Shown piece after piece: positions 53,583 through 61,450 of a stretch of DNA of 64,000 nt; the stretch's first letter is position 1; the number at the start of each line of letters is the position of its first letter. Under the pieces are notes generated by a model. It was not told the DNA's origin. It was given only the letters and a program-made list of their open reading frames with translations, and made no database searches. The DNA comes from UBA3839 sp902776985 (GTDB lineage: Bacteria; Bacteroidota; Bacteroidia; Bacteroidales; Bacteroidaceae): contig CACYSD010000022.1 of NCBI GenBank assembly GCA_902776985.1, forward strand, positions 1-64,000, given 5' to 3'. Both the position numbers and the translations under genes were made by a program.

Positions 53583-53855
53583 ATGAACATCAAACCACTT
53601 GCAGACAGAGTTCTGATTCTTCCAGCAAAAGCTGAAGAGAAAACAGTCGGTGGAATTATTATCCCCGACACAGCAAAAGAGAAACCATTGAAGGGTGAAG
53701 TAGTTGCAGTCGGCAACGGAACTAAGGATGAAGAAATGATTCTTAAGGTTGGCGACCAGGTACTTTATGGCAAATACTCAGGCACCGAACTTGAATTCGA
53801 CGGTGAGAAATATCTCATCATGCGTCAGAGCGACGTTGTCGCAGTATTAGGATAA
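53583..53855 (+). CDS. groES: Co-chaperonin GroES
   Basis: A 90-residue Cpn10 from the ATG at 53583 (MNIKPLADRVLILP); the frame start at 53541 adds a non-conserved extension. It shows the mobile loop (KTVGGIIIPDTAKEKP) and the roof (GKYSGTELEFDGEKYLIMR). It forms the lid on GroEL. It is followed by groEL after a 63-base AT-rich gap. Confidence 0.97.
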   Translation: MNIKPLADRVLILPAKAEEKTVGGIIIPDTAKEKPLKGEVVAVGNGTKDEEMILKVGDQVLYGKYSGTELEFDGEKYLIMRQSDVVAVLG

Positions 53856-53867
53856 AGCACCGCGACT

Positions 53868-53912
53868 ATTAATTTTTTATTATTAATTTATAATTTAAAA
53901 TAATTTAAAATT
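53868..53912. repeat. AT-rich spacer tract between groES and groEL
   Basis: A TTATTATTAATTTATAATTT-type tract resembling those at 3401, 20370 and 25503. Confidence 0.5.
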
Positions 53913-53918
53913 TTCATC

Positions 53919-55547
53919 ATGGCTAAAGAACTTAAATTCAATATCGAAGCCCGCGAACAACTCAAGCAGGGCGTAGACCAATTGGCAAATGCCGTTAAAG
54001 TAACACTCGGTCCTAAAGGCCGCAATGTAATCCTCGAAAAGAAATTCGGTGCACCACACATCACTAAGGACGGTGTTACAGTAGCAAAGGAAATCGAACT
54101 CGACGACGCATTCCAGAACACAGGTGCTCAGCTCGTAAAGAGCGTTGCATCAAAGACTGGTGACGATGCCGGCGACGGAACAACCACAGCTACAGTGCTT
54201 GCACAGAGCATCTGCTCTACAGGACTGAAGAACGTGGCAGCAGGCGCCAACCCAATGGACCTGAAGCGCGGTATCGACAAAGCTGTTGCAAAAGTTGTAG
54301 AACACATCAAGCAGCAGAGCGAGACAGTAGGCGACAACTACGACAAGATTGAACAGGTTGCTACAGTCAGTGCAAACAACGACCAGGAAATCGGTAAACT
54401 CATTGCCGACGCAATGCGCAAGGTAAGCAAGGACGGTGTCATCACTATAGAAGAAGCTAAGGGACGTGAAACTACTATCGGAGTAGTTGAAGGTATGCAG
54501 TTCGACCGCGGTTACCTGTCACCTTACTTCGTAACAGATACAGAGAAGATGGAATGTGTGATGGAATCACCACTCATCCTCATCTACGACAAGAAAATCT
54601 CCAACCTCAAGGAATTCCTTCCTATCCTCGAACCGGCAGTACAGACAGGTCGTCCACTTCTCGTCATCGCAGAAGACATCGACTCTGAAGCACTCACCAC
54701 TTTGGTAGTAAACCGTCTGCGTACTCAGTTGAAGATTTGTGCAGTCAAGGCTCCTGGATTCGGCGACCGTCGCAAGGCAATGCTCGAAGACATCGCAGTC
54801 CTTACCGGCGGTGTAGTAATCAGCGAAGAGAAAGGTCTCAAGCTTGAGCAGGCAACAGTTGAAATGCTCGGAAGCGCAGAGAAGGTAACAATCTCAAAGG
54901 ACAACACCACTATCGTTGGCGGCAAGGGAGAGAAGGAACTCATCACTGACCGTGTAAACCAGATCAAGAACGAAATCGCAAACACCACTTCTTCTTACGA
55001 CAAGGAGAAACTTCAGGAGCGTCTCGCAAAACTCTCTGGCGGTGTAGCAGTACTCTATGTTGGTGCAGCCAGCGAAGTTGAGATGAAGGAGAAGAAAGAC
55101 CGTGTTGACGACGCACTTTGCGCAACACGTGCCGCAATCGAAGAAGGTATCGTTCCTGGTGGTGGTGTAGCATACATCCGCGCCGTTGACAGCCTTGAAG
55201 GACTTGAAGGCGAGAATGCCGACGAGACTACTGGTATCAAGATTATCGAACGTGCAATCGAGGAGCCACTTCGTCAGATTGTAGAAAATGCAGGTCTCGA
55301 AGGCTCTGTAGTAGTACAGAAGGTTCGTGAAGGCAAAGGCGACTTCGGTTACAACGCACGCAAGGATCAGTACGAAAACCTTCGTGAGAGCGGAATCATC
55401 GACCCTGCTAAGGTAACCCGCGTAGCACTTGAGAACGCTGCATCAATCGCAGGAATGTTCCTCACTACTGAATGTGTTATCTGCGACAAGAAAGAAGACA
55501 AGCCGGAAATGCCAATGGGCAACCCAGGCATGGGAGGCATGATGTAA
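53919..55547 (+). CDS. groEL: Chaperonin GroEL
   Basis: A 542-residue Cpn60. It has the ATP site (TLGPKGRNVILEKKFG, GDGTTTATVLAQ), the hinge and apical domain (ATVEMLGSAEKVTISKDNT), the signature AALEEG-like RAAIEEGIVPGGGVAYIRA, and the C-terminal GMGGMM tail. It folds cytosolic proteins with GroES. A strong CTCCTGCTCAG-family terminator follows. Confidence 0.98.
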   Translation: MAKELKFNIEAREQLKQGVDQLANAVKVTLGPKGRNVILEKKFGAPHITKDGVTVAKEIELDDAFQNTGAQLVKSVASKTGDDAGDGTTTATVLAQSICSTGLKNVAAGANPMDLKRGIDKAVAKVVEHIKQQSETVGDNYDKIEQVATVSANNDQEIGKLIADAMRKVSKDGVITIEEAKGRETTIGVVEGMQFDRGYLSPYFVTDTEKMECVMESPLILIYDKKISNLKEFLPILEPAVQTGRPLLVIAEDIDSEALTTLVVNRLRTQLKICAVKAPGFGDRRKAMLEDIAVLTGGVVISEEKGLKLEQATVEMLGSAEKVTISKDNTTIVGGKGEKELITDRVNQIKNEIANTTSSYDKEKLQERLAKLSGGVAVLYVGAASEVEMKEKKDRVDDALCATRAAIEEGIVPGGGVAYIRAVDSLEGLEGENADETTGIKIIERAIEEPLRQIVENAGLEGSVVVQKVREGKGDFGYNARKDQYENLRESGIIDPAKVTRVALENAASIAGMFLTTECVICDKKEDKPEMPMGNPGMGGMM

Positions 55548-55582
55548 GATTTTGAGTTCTAAGCTCACTATCTAAACATTGT

Positions 55583-55640
55583 AAATAAGAAACCCCTCCT
55601 GTTTCAGCAGTGCGCTGAGCAGGAGGGGTTTTCTTGTTTA
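55583..55640. terminator. CTCCTGCTCAG-family terminator 5, bidirectional
   Basis: AACCCCTCCTG (55591-55601) with adjoining TCAGC pairs with GCTGAGCAGGAGGGGTT (55614-55630), with one bulge, and longer AT arms extend to 55640. It serves both groEL and the convergent minus-strand operon. Confidence 0.82.
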
Positions 55641-55649
55641 CACCTTGCG

Positions 55650-55724
55650 TCATTCTTCATATTCCTCTTCATCATGGACTTCTTCATTTTCCATGACTGC
55701 GATTACATCTAACAATTCGTCCAT
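55650..55724 (-). CDS. Possible acidic small protein (24 residues)
   Basis: The frame MDELLDVIAVMENEEVHDEE... ends ten bases before terminator 5. It lies 24 bases after another tiny frame (55749-55799), which itself lies 15 bases after the threonine aldolase. The order gene-tiny frame-tiny frame-terminator is suggestive, but no homology is known to me. Confidence 0.3.
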   Translation of the reverse strand: MDELLDVIAVMENEEVHDEEEYEE

Positions 55725-55748
55725 AATAGTATTGTTTTAGTTGGAATA

Positions 55749-55799
55749 TCAATTATTTCTGCAATTACCACAGTTATACACAAACGGTTCTTCTGCCAT
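55749..55799 (-). CDS. Possible Cys-containing small peptide (16 residues)
   Basis: The frame MAEEPFVYNCGNCRNN, with a CGNC motif, lies just downstream of the aldolase stop. It is too short for confidence and is listed because it fills the gap before the terminator together with the next small frame. Confidence 0.2.
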   Translation of the reverse strand: MAEEPFVYNCGNCRNN

Positions 55800-55814
55800 T
55801 CCGCATCCGCTTAC

Positions 55815-56888
55815 CTATTTATTATATGCGAGAATATCCAGGGCGTCAATCTCCTGCTCCGTCGTTGCCCAACTTGTTACGAATCGGCAGGCAGTATGAT
55901 TGGCATCGACCGGGCACCAGACTTCAAACCCAATATGATTACGCAAATGTTCAAGATCGGTATTCGGGATGATGTAGAACTGCTGATTCGTCGGAGAATC
56001 GATGAATGGCTTATACCCAAGTTTTTCAACGAACAAGTGTCGCAGACGCATAGCCAACGAAACAGAATGTTGACCAATGGTAAAATATACAGGAATATCA
56101 CCTATGGGCTGGAACAAAGCCTCGAACTGCACGCCTACTACGCGGCTCTTGGCAAGCAGAGAACCGTGGCGCTTAATACGACTGAGCATGTGAATGGGCG
56201 CATTGCCGTGGGGAAAAACTACAGCCTCGCCGCAGAGCGCACCGCATTTCGTTCCACCAATGTAGAAGATATCAGCCAGCTGTGCCAGTAGCGGCAGCGT
56301 AACATCCTTGCTCGCTGCCAAACCATAGGTCAGTCGTGCACCGTCAACGTATAGCAGCAGACCATATTCGTGACAAATCTCATGCAATGCTCTAAGTTCA
56401 TCTGCCGTGTAGAGTGTGCCCAGTTCTGTGGGGAATGTGATATACACCATTCCCGGGCGAACCATATGTTCAGCTGTCTCGTCTGCGAAATAGGCAGCAA
56501 GCCAAGCCCTCAATTCTCCGACATCAATCTTCCCTTCATGCGAAGGCAGTGCAATGACCTTATGCCCCGTAAACTCTACAGCACCAGCTTCGTGCACGTT
56601 GATATGCGCTGTATCTGCACAAAGCACACCCTCGTAGGGCTGCAGCACACAGTCTATAATGGTGGCGTTGGTCTGAGTGCCGCCTGCGAGGAACCATATC
56701 TGCGCCTCTGGAGCATCACACGCCTCACGAATCAGCTGCCTGGCATGTTCGCTGAAGCAATCATCGCCATAGCTCTGTGTCCGCTCTTTGTTAGTATCTA
56801 TAAGTCTGCGCAACACCACTTCGTGCGCACCATTGTTGTAATCGCTCTCAAGATGGCAGAGCGAATCTACTCTTTCCTGTTTTGTCAT
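55815..56888 (-). CDS. Low-specificity threonine aldolase family protein (PLP-dependent)
   Basis: A 357-residue beta-eliminating lyase-fold enzyme. It has the conserved FLAGGTQTNATI near residue 64, ADTAHINVHEAGAVEFTGHKV near 94, the region LLYVDGARLTYGLA near 175, and the PLP-binding Lys in YIGGTKCGA near 212. It splits L-threonine or allo-threonine to glycine and acetaldehyde, or an analogous substrate. Size and motifs suit the Bacteroidetes group. It may head an operon with two tiny frames. Confidence 0.9.
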   Translation of the reverse strand: MTKQERVDSLCHLESDYNNGAHEVVLRRLIDTNKERTQSYGDDCFSEHARQLIREACDAPEAQIWFLAGGTQTNATIIDCVLQPYEGVLCADTAHINVHEAGAVEFTGHKVIALPSHEGKIDVGELRAWLAAYFADETAEHMVRPGMVYITFPTELGTLYTADELRALHEICHEYGLLLYVDGARLTYGLAASKDVTLPLLAQLADIFYIGGTKCGALCGEAVVFPHGNAPIHMLSRIKRHGSLLAKSRVVGVQFEALFQPIGDIPVYFTIGQHSVSLAMRLRHLFVEKLGYKPFIDSPTNQQFYIIPNTDLEHLRNHIGFEVWCPVDANHTACRFVTSWATTEQEIDALDILAYNK

Positions 56889-56951
56889 ATTTGTTCTATT
56901 TTGTATAATTATAATGTCTGATTCTTACCTATATTCTGCATCCATCAGCCT

Positions 56952-57524
56952 TCAATCTTCTGCAGCCATTGGCATTTGCATATCCTCTTCATCCAGCAGT
57001 GGATAAGACCACTTTCCTCTTACCTTAACCATCTTGCATCTTCTGTCTTGCAACCAGATGTGATTCAGTGTATAGGCAATCGATTCTAACGTTTTTTCCC
57101 TGTTTTTTGGTTTAAGTTCACATTCCCATACAGTGATGCAATGCCACCCCATTGCTGCCAGCTTCTTTTGTTCCTCCTTGTCCCGTTCCATGTTTCTGCG
57201 AATCTTCGCCACCCAAAATTCCCTGTTCGACTTCGGGATTTTGCAACATTCAGAATCAGTAAGCAGATACAAGTCCTCCTCGCCCTTCGGAGAAGGGTTT
57301 GGCATGAGGCTTCCATGTCCGTGCCAGAAGCAGCCGTTCACAAAGATGCACGTCCTATACTTCCTCAGCACCAAGTCCGGATGCCCAGGCAGCCTCTTAT
57401 GGTTCAGTCTATATCTGAATCCCCTCTTCCACAACCCACGTCGCACAATCATTTCCGGCTTCGTGTCCTTCGACCGAATCGCCGCCATGTTCTTGTGTCG
57501 CTGTTCTGCAGAGAGTTTATCCAT
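56952..57524 (-). CDS. vsr: Very short patch repair (Vsr) endonuclease
   Basis: A 190-residue Vsr-like nuclease: the N-terminal KNMAAIRSKDTKPEMIVRR, then PGHPDLVLRKYRTCIFVNGCFWHGH near residue 50, and WRKI-type helix residues (WVAKIRRNMERD). The C-terminal VWECELK strand follows. In the family these nick T:G mismatches that arise at methylated C, next to a C5-methyltransferase. No methyltransferase is in the window. Its start overlaps the NUDIX stop by 8 bases. A decayed copy of its first codons lies at 57944-57979. The tail of about 40 residues beyond the core is not conserved to my knowledge. Confidence 0.92.
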   Translation of the reverse strand: MDKLSAEQRHKNMAAIRSKDTKPEMIVRRGLWKRGFRYRLNHKRLPGHPDLVLRKYRTCIFVNGCFWHGHGSLMPNPSPKGEEDLYLLTDSECCKIPKSNREFWVAKIRRNMERDKEEQKKLAAMGWHCITVWECELKPKNREKTLESIAYTLNHIWLQDRRCKMVKVRGKWSYPLLDEEDMQMPMAAED

Positions 57525-57918
57525 TTATTTTAGGATTGAACGTTTTTATTTTTTCTATTACTTCCAAATCTGCAGGCAGCCACTTCACACTGTCCAGCTC
57601 ATCTTTTCCGAGCCACTTTGCAGCCTCATGCTCATTCAGTTGCATGCCATCGGTAAGCAGAGAACACAGGAAGCAGTGTAAGGTAATATGGAACTTAGGA
57701 TAATCATACTCCACCGTACAAAGCAACTCATCCACGATTATCTCCGTTGACAGTTCCTCACGAATCTCACGCTTCAGCGCCTCCTCCGGTGTTTCCCCTG
57801 CCTCCATCTTGCCGCCGGGAAACTCCCACCAGTCCTTCCATTCGCCATATCCCCTCTGAGTAGCGAATATACGACCATCCTTCAGAATTATTGCAGCTAC
57901 AACTTCAATTTGTTTCAT
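57517..57918 (-). CDS. NUDIX hydrolase, MutT-like (8-oxo-dGTP or NTP pyrophosphatase)
   Basis: A 133-residue MutT-type protein. The Nudix box spans GGKMEAGETPEEALKREIREEL, starting near residue 35, after the VVAAIILKDGRIFATQRGYGEWKD start. MutT homologues remove oxidised nucleotides. The stop overlaps the vsr start, so both repair-type genes are coupled. Confidence 0.92.
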   Translation of the reverse strand: MKQIEVVAAIILKDGRIFATQRGYGEWKDWWEFPGGKMEAGETPEEALKREIREELSTEIIVDELLCTVEYDYPKFHITLHCFLCSLLTDGMQLNEHEAAKWLGKDELDSVKWLPADLEVIEKIKTFNPKING

Positions 57919-57952
57919 GAATCTTCATCATGTTCACAGTCACGTTATTGTG

Positions 57953-58030
57953 CTACTGTTCTTTAGAGAGTTTATGCATCAAATACTCCTTCTCTAACAA
58001 GCCTTTAATCTCTTTGTCAAAGTCAGACAT
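57953..58030 (-). pseudogene. Relic frame ending in a decayed vsr start
   Basis: A 25-codon frame (MSDFDKEIKGLLEKEYLMHK...) ends LSKEQ-stop. The 36 bases 57944-57979 match 57489-57524, the start of vsr, at 29 positions by hand count. The Met-His-Lys-Leu-Ser-Lys-Glu-Gln aligns with Met-Asp-Lys-Leu-Ser-Ala-Glu-Gln and then hits TAG. The preceding frame stops inside the start (ATGTCTGA), an overlap like that in intact modification-vsr pairs. It reads as debris of an older vsr locus. Confidence 0.5.
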
Positions 58031-58142
58031 AAACAGCTGGTCTTGGAAAATGTGTTATTTCTTTCCATCCAAGGGCAGTTGTATCCATTTTGGAAATAAC
58101 TGAATCAGCTTCAAGCTCTCCTTTTTCAAAGATGTTAATAAC
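58023..58142 (-). pseudogene. Possible frameshifted C-terminal piece downstream of the PD-(D/E)XK protein
   Basis: A 39-codon open stretch reading VINIFEKGELEADSVISK, continuing to GWKEITHFPRPAVYV and stop, begins at a TAG just inside the end of the 168-residue gene, in another frame. It has no start of its own. The residues look protein-like. It may be a detached C-terminus of that gene or of a lost neighbour. Confidence 0.35.
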
Positions 58143-58641
58143 CTATAAGCAAAATTCCTTTAAGTGGTAGTTGTAAACGATTCGAAATATAAAGAGTCTC
58201 CAAAAAGGTATATATACGTTTAAAGTCCTCATGTTTTCTATAAATTTTGCGAACTGCAATAACAAGATATTCAACATCAAACATCATGCATGCTTCAAAA
58301 ATATCCTTAAGGAACCTGTGGTTCTCCGTTGCTTGACCGGCTTCTACTTCAATAACAATCCTACCATCTTTACTAATAGCATCGGCAAAGAATGATTTAT
58401 CAATTTTGTTATCTTCACCAAACAAGACTGGTACATCAATTTTATCCTCTTTATTTTTTCCTTTTTCAACTTCGAAACCTGCGTTTTCAAGATGAGGTCT
58501 CACTTTAGCCAATACTGAATTTGAATCCAAATCATGTGAAGAGGAGTCAATTTCTTCTGCTATAACTGAAAAACAATCTATAACCAATTGTATATTCTCT
58601 GTTACGCCTCTGGAGCGAGGGAAAAACTGGTATTTAATCAT
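58135..58641 (-). CDS. PD-(D/E)XK nuclease-like protein, second gene of a two-gene unit
   Basis: A 168-residue protein. A mixed alpha/beta core has D87 in FFADAISK and E98-x-E100 in IVIEVEAGQATENHR, a spacing fitting a PD-(D/E)XK fold of restriction-enzyme type. It starts MIKYQFFPRSRGVTENIQ and ends LPLKGILLIGY. The ATG overlaps the stop of the preceding small gene by four bases. Next to vsr and a vsr relic, it may be a remnant or small form of a restriction or defence system. I recognise no named family. Confidence 0.6.
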   Translation of the reverse strand: MIKYQFFPRSRGVTENIQLVIDCFSVIAEEIDSSSHDLDSNSVLAKVRPHLENAGFEVEKGKNKEDKIDVPVLFGEDNKIDKSFFADAISKDGRIVIEVEAGQATENHRFLKDIFEACMMFDVEYLVIAVRKIYRKHEDFKRIYTFLETLYISNRLQLPLKGILLIGY

Positions 58642-58925
58642 TTTTTATAAATAAAATTGTACAAATCATTATTATTCAGGTTGAGATAATCAGTTGAGTC
58701 AAAATAATAAGATATCTGGTTATCAATCCATTCAGCCATAGAGTTTACAGGCTCACCATAAAAATTTAATAATTTGCGCTCTAATGCAACAATGCTGACA
58801 AAGGTATAAAAGGGAGCGTTTGTAAAAGATAATTCCCTAAAAGGATATTGGCTACCATCCCAATTGATTACCATCTTATCGAAATCAAATGCTTTTCCGT
58901 TCTTCACTTGCATTCTGCTTGCCAT
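58638..58925 (-). CDS. Small protein of unknown function, partner of the PD-(D/E)XK-like gene
   Basis: About 95 residues from the ATG at 58925 (MASRMQVKNGKAFDFDKMVINW); a longer frame from 59003 lacks similar quality. It is rich in aromatic and Asn residues (PFYTFVSIVALERKLLNFYG), with no membrane helix or signal peptide. Translationally coupled (ATGA) to the 168-residue nuclease-like gene, so the two products probably act together. Family not recognised. Confidence 0.6.
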   Translation of the reverse strand: MASRMQVKNGKAFDFDKMVINWDGSQYPFRELSFTNAPFYTFVSIVALERKLLNFYGEPVNSMAEWIDNQISYYFDSTDYLNLNNNDLYNFIYKK

Positions 58926-59719
58926 ATTTCTATTTAGTTTTTGTGAATAAAGCCTACTATTTGTTTTTGAGAAGAGGGTGCATAAGAATGATTGCGATAC
59001 CAAGGTACAGGACTGCTCGCATTAGATATTATCATTGAGAATGTCCCTCTTACTTAAAATAAATAATTATTCATTTTTAGGGGATATTTCCCATAACCAC
59101 TTCTGCGATTACAGTCACTTTTTTGCCCAGATAAAATACTGGGGTTCTTGTTGTTACGATTGTTATTCTTGAAGGGTTTAGTTAGTTTTATAATCCGTTG
59201 AGGTTTCAAGTTGTAAAAATACGAAAATATATTGATATTGGAGGAATAATTATTCAAAATTTTTTTATCATCATCTTCTTTCCAGCATTTTTTGTGTTTT
59301 TACTATGTAAAGAGCCGAATTCATATAAGCTACTTATTTGTATTATCTTTGCAGAAAACGGTTCATCTGAAATTGTGTTGATAATAAAAGAAAAACACTG
59401 CTTTGCAGAAATTCCATATTATTGTTTGAACACGGATTAAACAGATTTACACGGATTATTTTACATGTAACAGCCATATAATGACCATATAATTACCACA
59501 TAACAATTAAAGAAAATCGAGACGACACCGCTTTGCAGAAATACCAAGAATTATTTTGAACACGGATCACACAGATTAATCGGATTTATTTGAATAGTGT
59601 TGATTGGTTACTGTAATAACTTGTTATTTAGATTGGTTATAAATAAGGGGATTAAGAATATTTAACGGGAAAAGGCGGATGGAGAATCTTTTAACTCCTC
59701 TATGGGGTGGAGAGATGAT
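58926..59719. other. AT-rich noncoding region
   Basis: Nearly 800 bases without a convincing gene. Small frames (for example 59054-59257 and 59198-59440) are dominated by Asn, Ile and Phe as AT-rich DNA gives by chance. It holds a direct repeat: CTTTGCAGAAAT at 59401 and again at 59531, each running into a TTGAACACGGAT segment. Confidence 0.55.
59401..59576. repeat. Pair of ~46-bp direct repeats
   Basis: 59401-59446 and 59531-59576 share CTTTGCAGAAAT, CCA, TTATT, TTGAACACGGAT and ACAGAT in the same order. No function is apparent. Confidence 0.6.
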
Positions 59720-60003
59720 TGCATAAATATGTAAAGGATGTCGCTTTCTGCATATTCATGCATTATGACGTTTTGCTATAGAATTATCGGCTTGGCTTAC
59801 AAGATGCAGCCTTTTATCAGTAAAGTCTGTTCAAAGTGTAAAAATGGATTGATTGTATTTTTGAGAAGAGTTAAGTATTTTTGAAATGCAGGTTAACTTT
59901 TGTGACAACGGAAGTTAACTTTGACATTTTGAAAAGTTAACTTCCGTGGAAAAAAGAGTTAACCAGAATAAAGAAAAGGGTTAACTTTCATTCTGACAAT
60001 ATA

Positions 60004-60056
60004 CAAAAAAAGGAAAAGGATGCATAACCATGTGCGATTATGCATCCTTTTCCTGC
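60004..60056 (-). ncRNA. Predicted ~50-nt hairpin RNA, copy C
   Basis: The stem GGAAAAGGATGCATAA (minus-strand 60053-60038) pairs with TTATGCATCCTTTTCC (60027-60012), followed by TTTTTTTG. The stem matches copy A while the loop differs (CGCACATGG-type). Inferred only. Confidence 0.45.
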
Positions 60057-60061
60057 TAATG

Positions 60062-60093
60062 CAAAGATAATACATTTTTCAGCGAAATGCAAA
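60062..60093 (-). promoter_or_regulatory. Promoter of repeat copy C
   Basis: On the minus strand, TTTG at 60093-60090, 20 bases, then TATCTTTG at 60069-60062. Confidence 0.73.
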
Positions 60094-60214
60094 TATCAAA
60101 ATCCAAATTGGCATTTATGTCAAAAGTGCTATCCGTTGACTATCAATCGAATAAGAATTGTTAAAAATCAAGGATATTAAGGTTTTTCTACAGTTTCTCT
60201 CCACAGAAGGAGGC

Positions 60215-61174
60215 CTAATTGTTCTCGTAAAGCACCTTGTGGTCAATTAGGTTATTGGCTATGGCGTAGATGGTAAGTCCAGCCAGAGAATGTATCTGGA
60301 GTTTGCGGACGATATTGCGGCGGTGAGTAATCACCGTGTTGATTGAAATAAAGAGTTTGTCAGCAACCTCCTTGTTCGACATGCCCTGAACAAGACAAAC
60401 AATAATCTCTTTCTCGCGTTCGGAAATGGCTTCTGTGGGGTTTGCGCTCTTTATCATGAAGGAAATGCGTGTGGAAACGTCATCGGTTTTCACTTTCTGT
60501 TCCAACATGCGGATGGCGGGAACAAACAGCACTTCCTCCACACTGCTGTGGTTGGACAGCCATTCCTCATTATTATATATATTGTATAGTGTTGCTGTCA
60601 GTTGGTTGTTGACAAGGTGGTCATGGGGCAGATACTTGATGATGATGTTTTTCAGTTCATGAAATTTACCGGTTGTGTCGCTGTGGTGCTTTGCGAAGAT
60701 ATCGACGTTGTAGTTGGGTTTTGGTACACCATGCAAGAGTGCCTCTACGTAGGGGAAGAGCGTACGTTCCTCGTAGTTCATGTGATGGCGTATGTCGTGA
60801 GCATATTCATCGTATAGACGCATGATGAGCGTTACGAGGGCATCGTTTTTGTTCAAGGTTTCCTCAAGTTGCTTCCTGATAGACGGCAACTGGAAATCGA
60901 GGAAGTAGCGGTGGGAGGCGCGCAGATAGTCAAGGATTGTCTTGACGGAAATACGGTCGTCGGCATCTCTCGGTGTATATCCGTTGATAAGAAAGTTTAC
61001 AACAGTCAGGAAAGTGTAGCAGTCTACTCCCTGTTCATTGCAAATTTCGCTGACGGTTTTGTCGCCAAAGCCCAGTCTGATGCCAAAAGCACTCAGTCCT
61101 TGCAACATACTGTGATTGTCGCTGATAAGATCTATCATCTTATCGTCAGCCTCGTATAGTTTCATTCTTTTCAT
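60215..61174 (-). CDS. LuxR-type regulator with RIC/ScdA N-terminal and hemerythrin-like domains
   Basis: About 319 residues from the ATG at 61174 (MKRMKLYEADDKMIDL); the frame opens at 61222, and 61165 is also possible. An N-terminal DUF542/ScdA-like segment (VSEICNEQGVDCYTFLTVVNF) is followed by a hemerythrin-like four-helix region with metal-ligand candidates (SHRYFLDF, HDIRHHMNYEERTLFPY, AKHHSDTTGKFHELK, HSSVEEVLFVPA). A C-terminal LuxR/GerE helix-turn-helix follows (SEREKEIIVCLVQGMSNKEV, then NTVITHRRNIVRKLQ). RIC proteins repair Fe-S centres; hemerythrins bind O2 or NO at a di-iron site. The fusion suggests an iron-, oxygen- or NO-sensing regulator. It is divergent from the porin-imelysin operon. 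Confidence 0.88.
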   Translation of the reverse strand: MKRMKLYEADDKMIDLISDNHSMLQGLSAFGIRLGFGDKTVSEICNEQGVDCYTFLTVVNFLINGYTPRDADDRISVKTILDYLRASHRYFLDFQLPSIRKQLEETLNKNDALVTLIMRLYDEYAHDIRHHMNYEERTLFPYVEALLHGVPKPNYNVDIFAKHHSDTTGKFHELKNIIIKYLPHDHLVNNQLTATLYNIYNNEEWLSNHSSVEEVLFVPAIRMLEQKVKTDDVSTRISFMIKSANPTEAISEREKEIIVCLVQGMSNKEVADKLFISINTVITHRRNIVRKLQIHSLAGLTIYAIANNLIDHKVLYENN

Positions 61175-61191
61175 ATAGCTGGGAATATAAG

Positions 61192-61262
61192 TTTCCGGAA
61201 ACGGAATTTGACATGTAATCAAAATCGAGTGGAAAGTTACGACTTTTTCCTGAAGTAGGAAA
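61192..61262. promoter_or_regulatory. TTTCC half-site dyads in the divergent intergenic region
   Basis: TTTCCGGAAA (61192-61201) and TTTCCTGAAGTAGGAAA (61246-61262) are perfect dyads sharing the same half-site. They lie between the regulator and the porin gene and are candidate operators for the LuxR-type protein. Inference only. Confidence 0.45.
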
Positions 61263-61385
61263 TACCTTTATGTAAGTAATTAAAAAAAAGGCATGGTTTT
61301 ACAGGTCATTATTTCGAGGTAGGCGACTAATCGCTACAAGGTATAACTATTCATGGAACAGCGGAACTAACATCAATTTTAGGTA

Positions 61386-61416
61386 TTGAAGTACTGGTTT
61401 GTTCAGCGTACCTTTG
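61386..61416 (+). promoter_or_regulatory. Promoter of the porin-imelysin operon
   Basis: TTG at 61386-61388, a 20-base spacer, then TACCTTTG at 61409-61416. This fits the Bacteroidetes consensus, 34 bases before the ATG at 61451. Confidence 0.65.
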
Positions 61417-61450
61417 CACTCAAAAACACAAGATCTCAAAAACTCATTAT

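Larger units (their letters stand above)
59720..60187 (-). repeat. Structured repeat element, copy C (full length)
   Basis: Read on the minus strand it follows copy A throughout: ATCCTTGATTTTTAACAATT, promoter, hairpin with U-run, and GTTAAC...GTTAAC in place of the GTTCGC dyad. A 15-bp dyad ACGGAAGTTAACTTT/AAAGTTAACTTCCGT (59908-59922 with 59933-59947) and an ACACTTTG segment follow. The closing stem GCATAAATATG/CATATTCATGC (59721-59731 with 59751-59761) ends it. It lies 28 bases beyond the LuxR-type regulator stop, so that gene's transcript may enter it. Confidence 0.72.

Noticed and set aside
59054..59257. 67-residue Asn/Lys-rich minus-strand frame
   Set aside because: Low-complexity composition, no recognisable motif, no neighbour coupling.
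59198..59440. 80-residue hydrophobic frame in the 59-kb spacer
   Set aside because: Phe/Ile-rich as expected from AT-rich DNA; no start context, and it overlaps the direct repeat at 59401.
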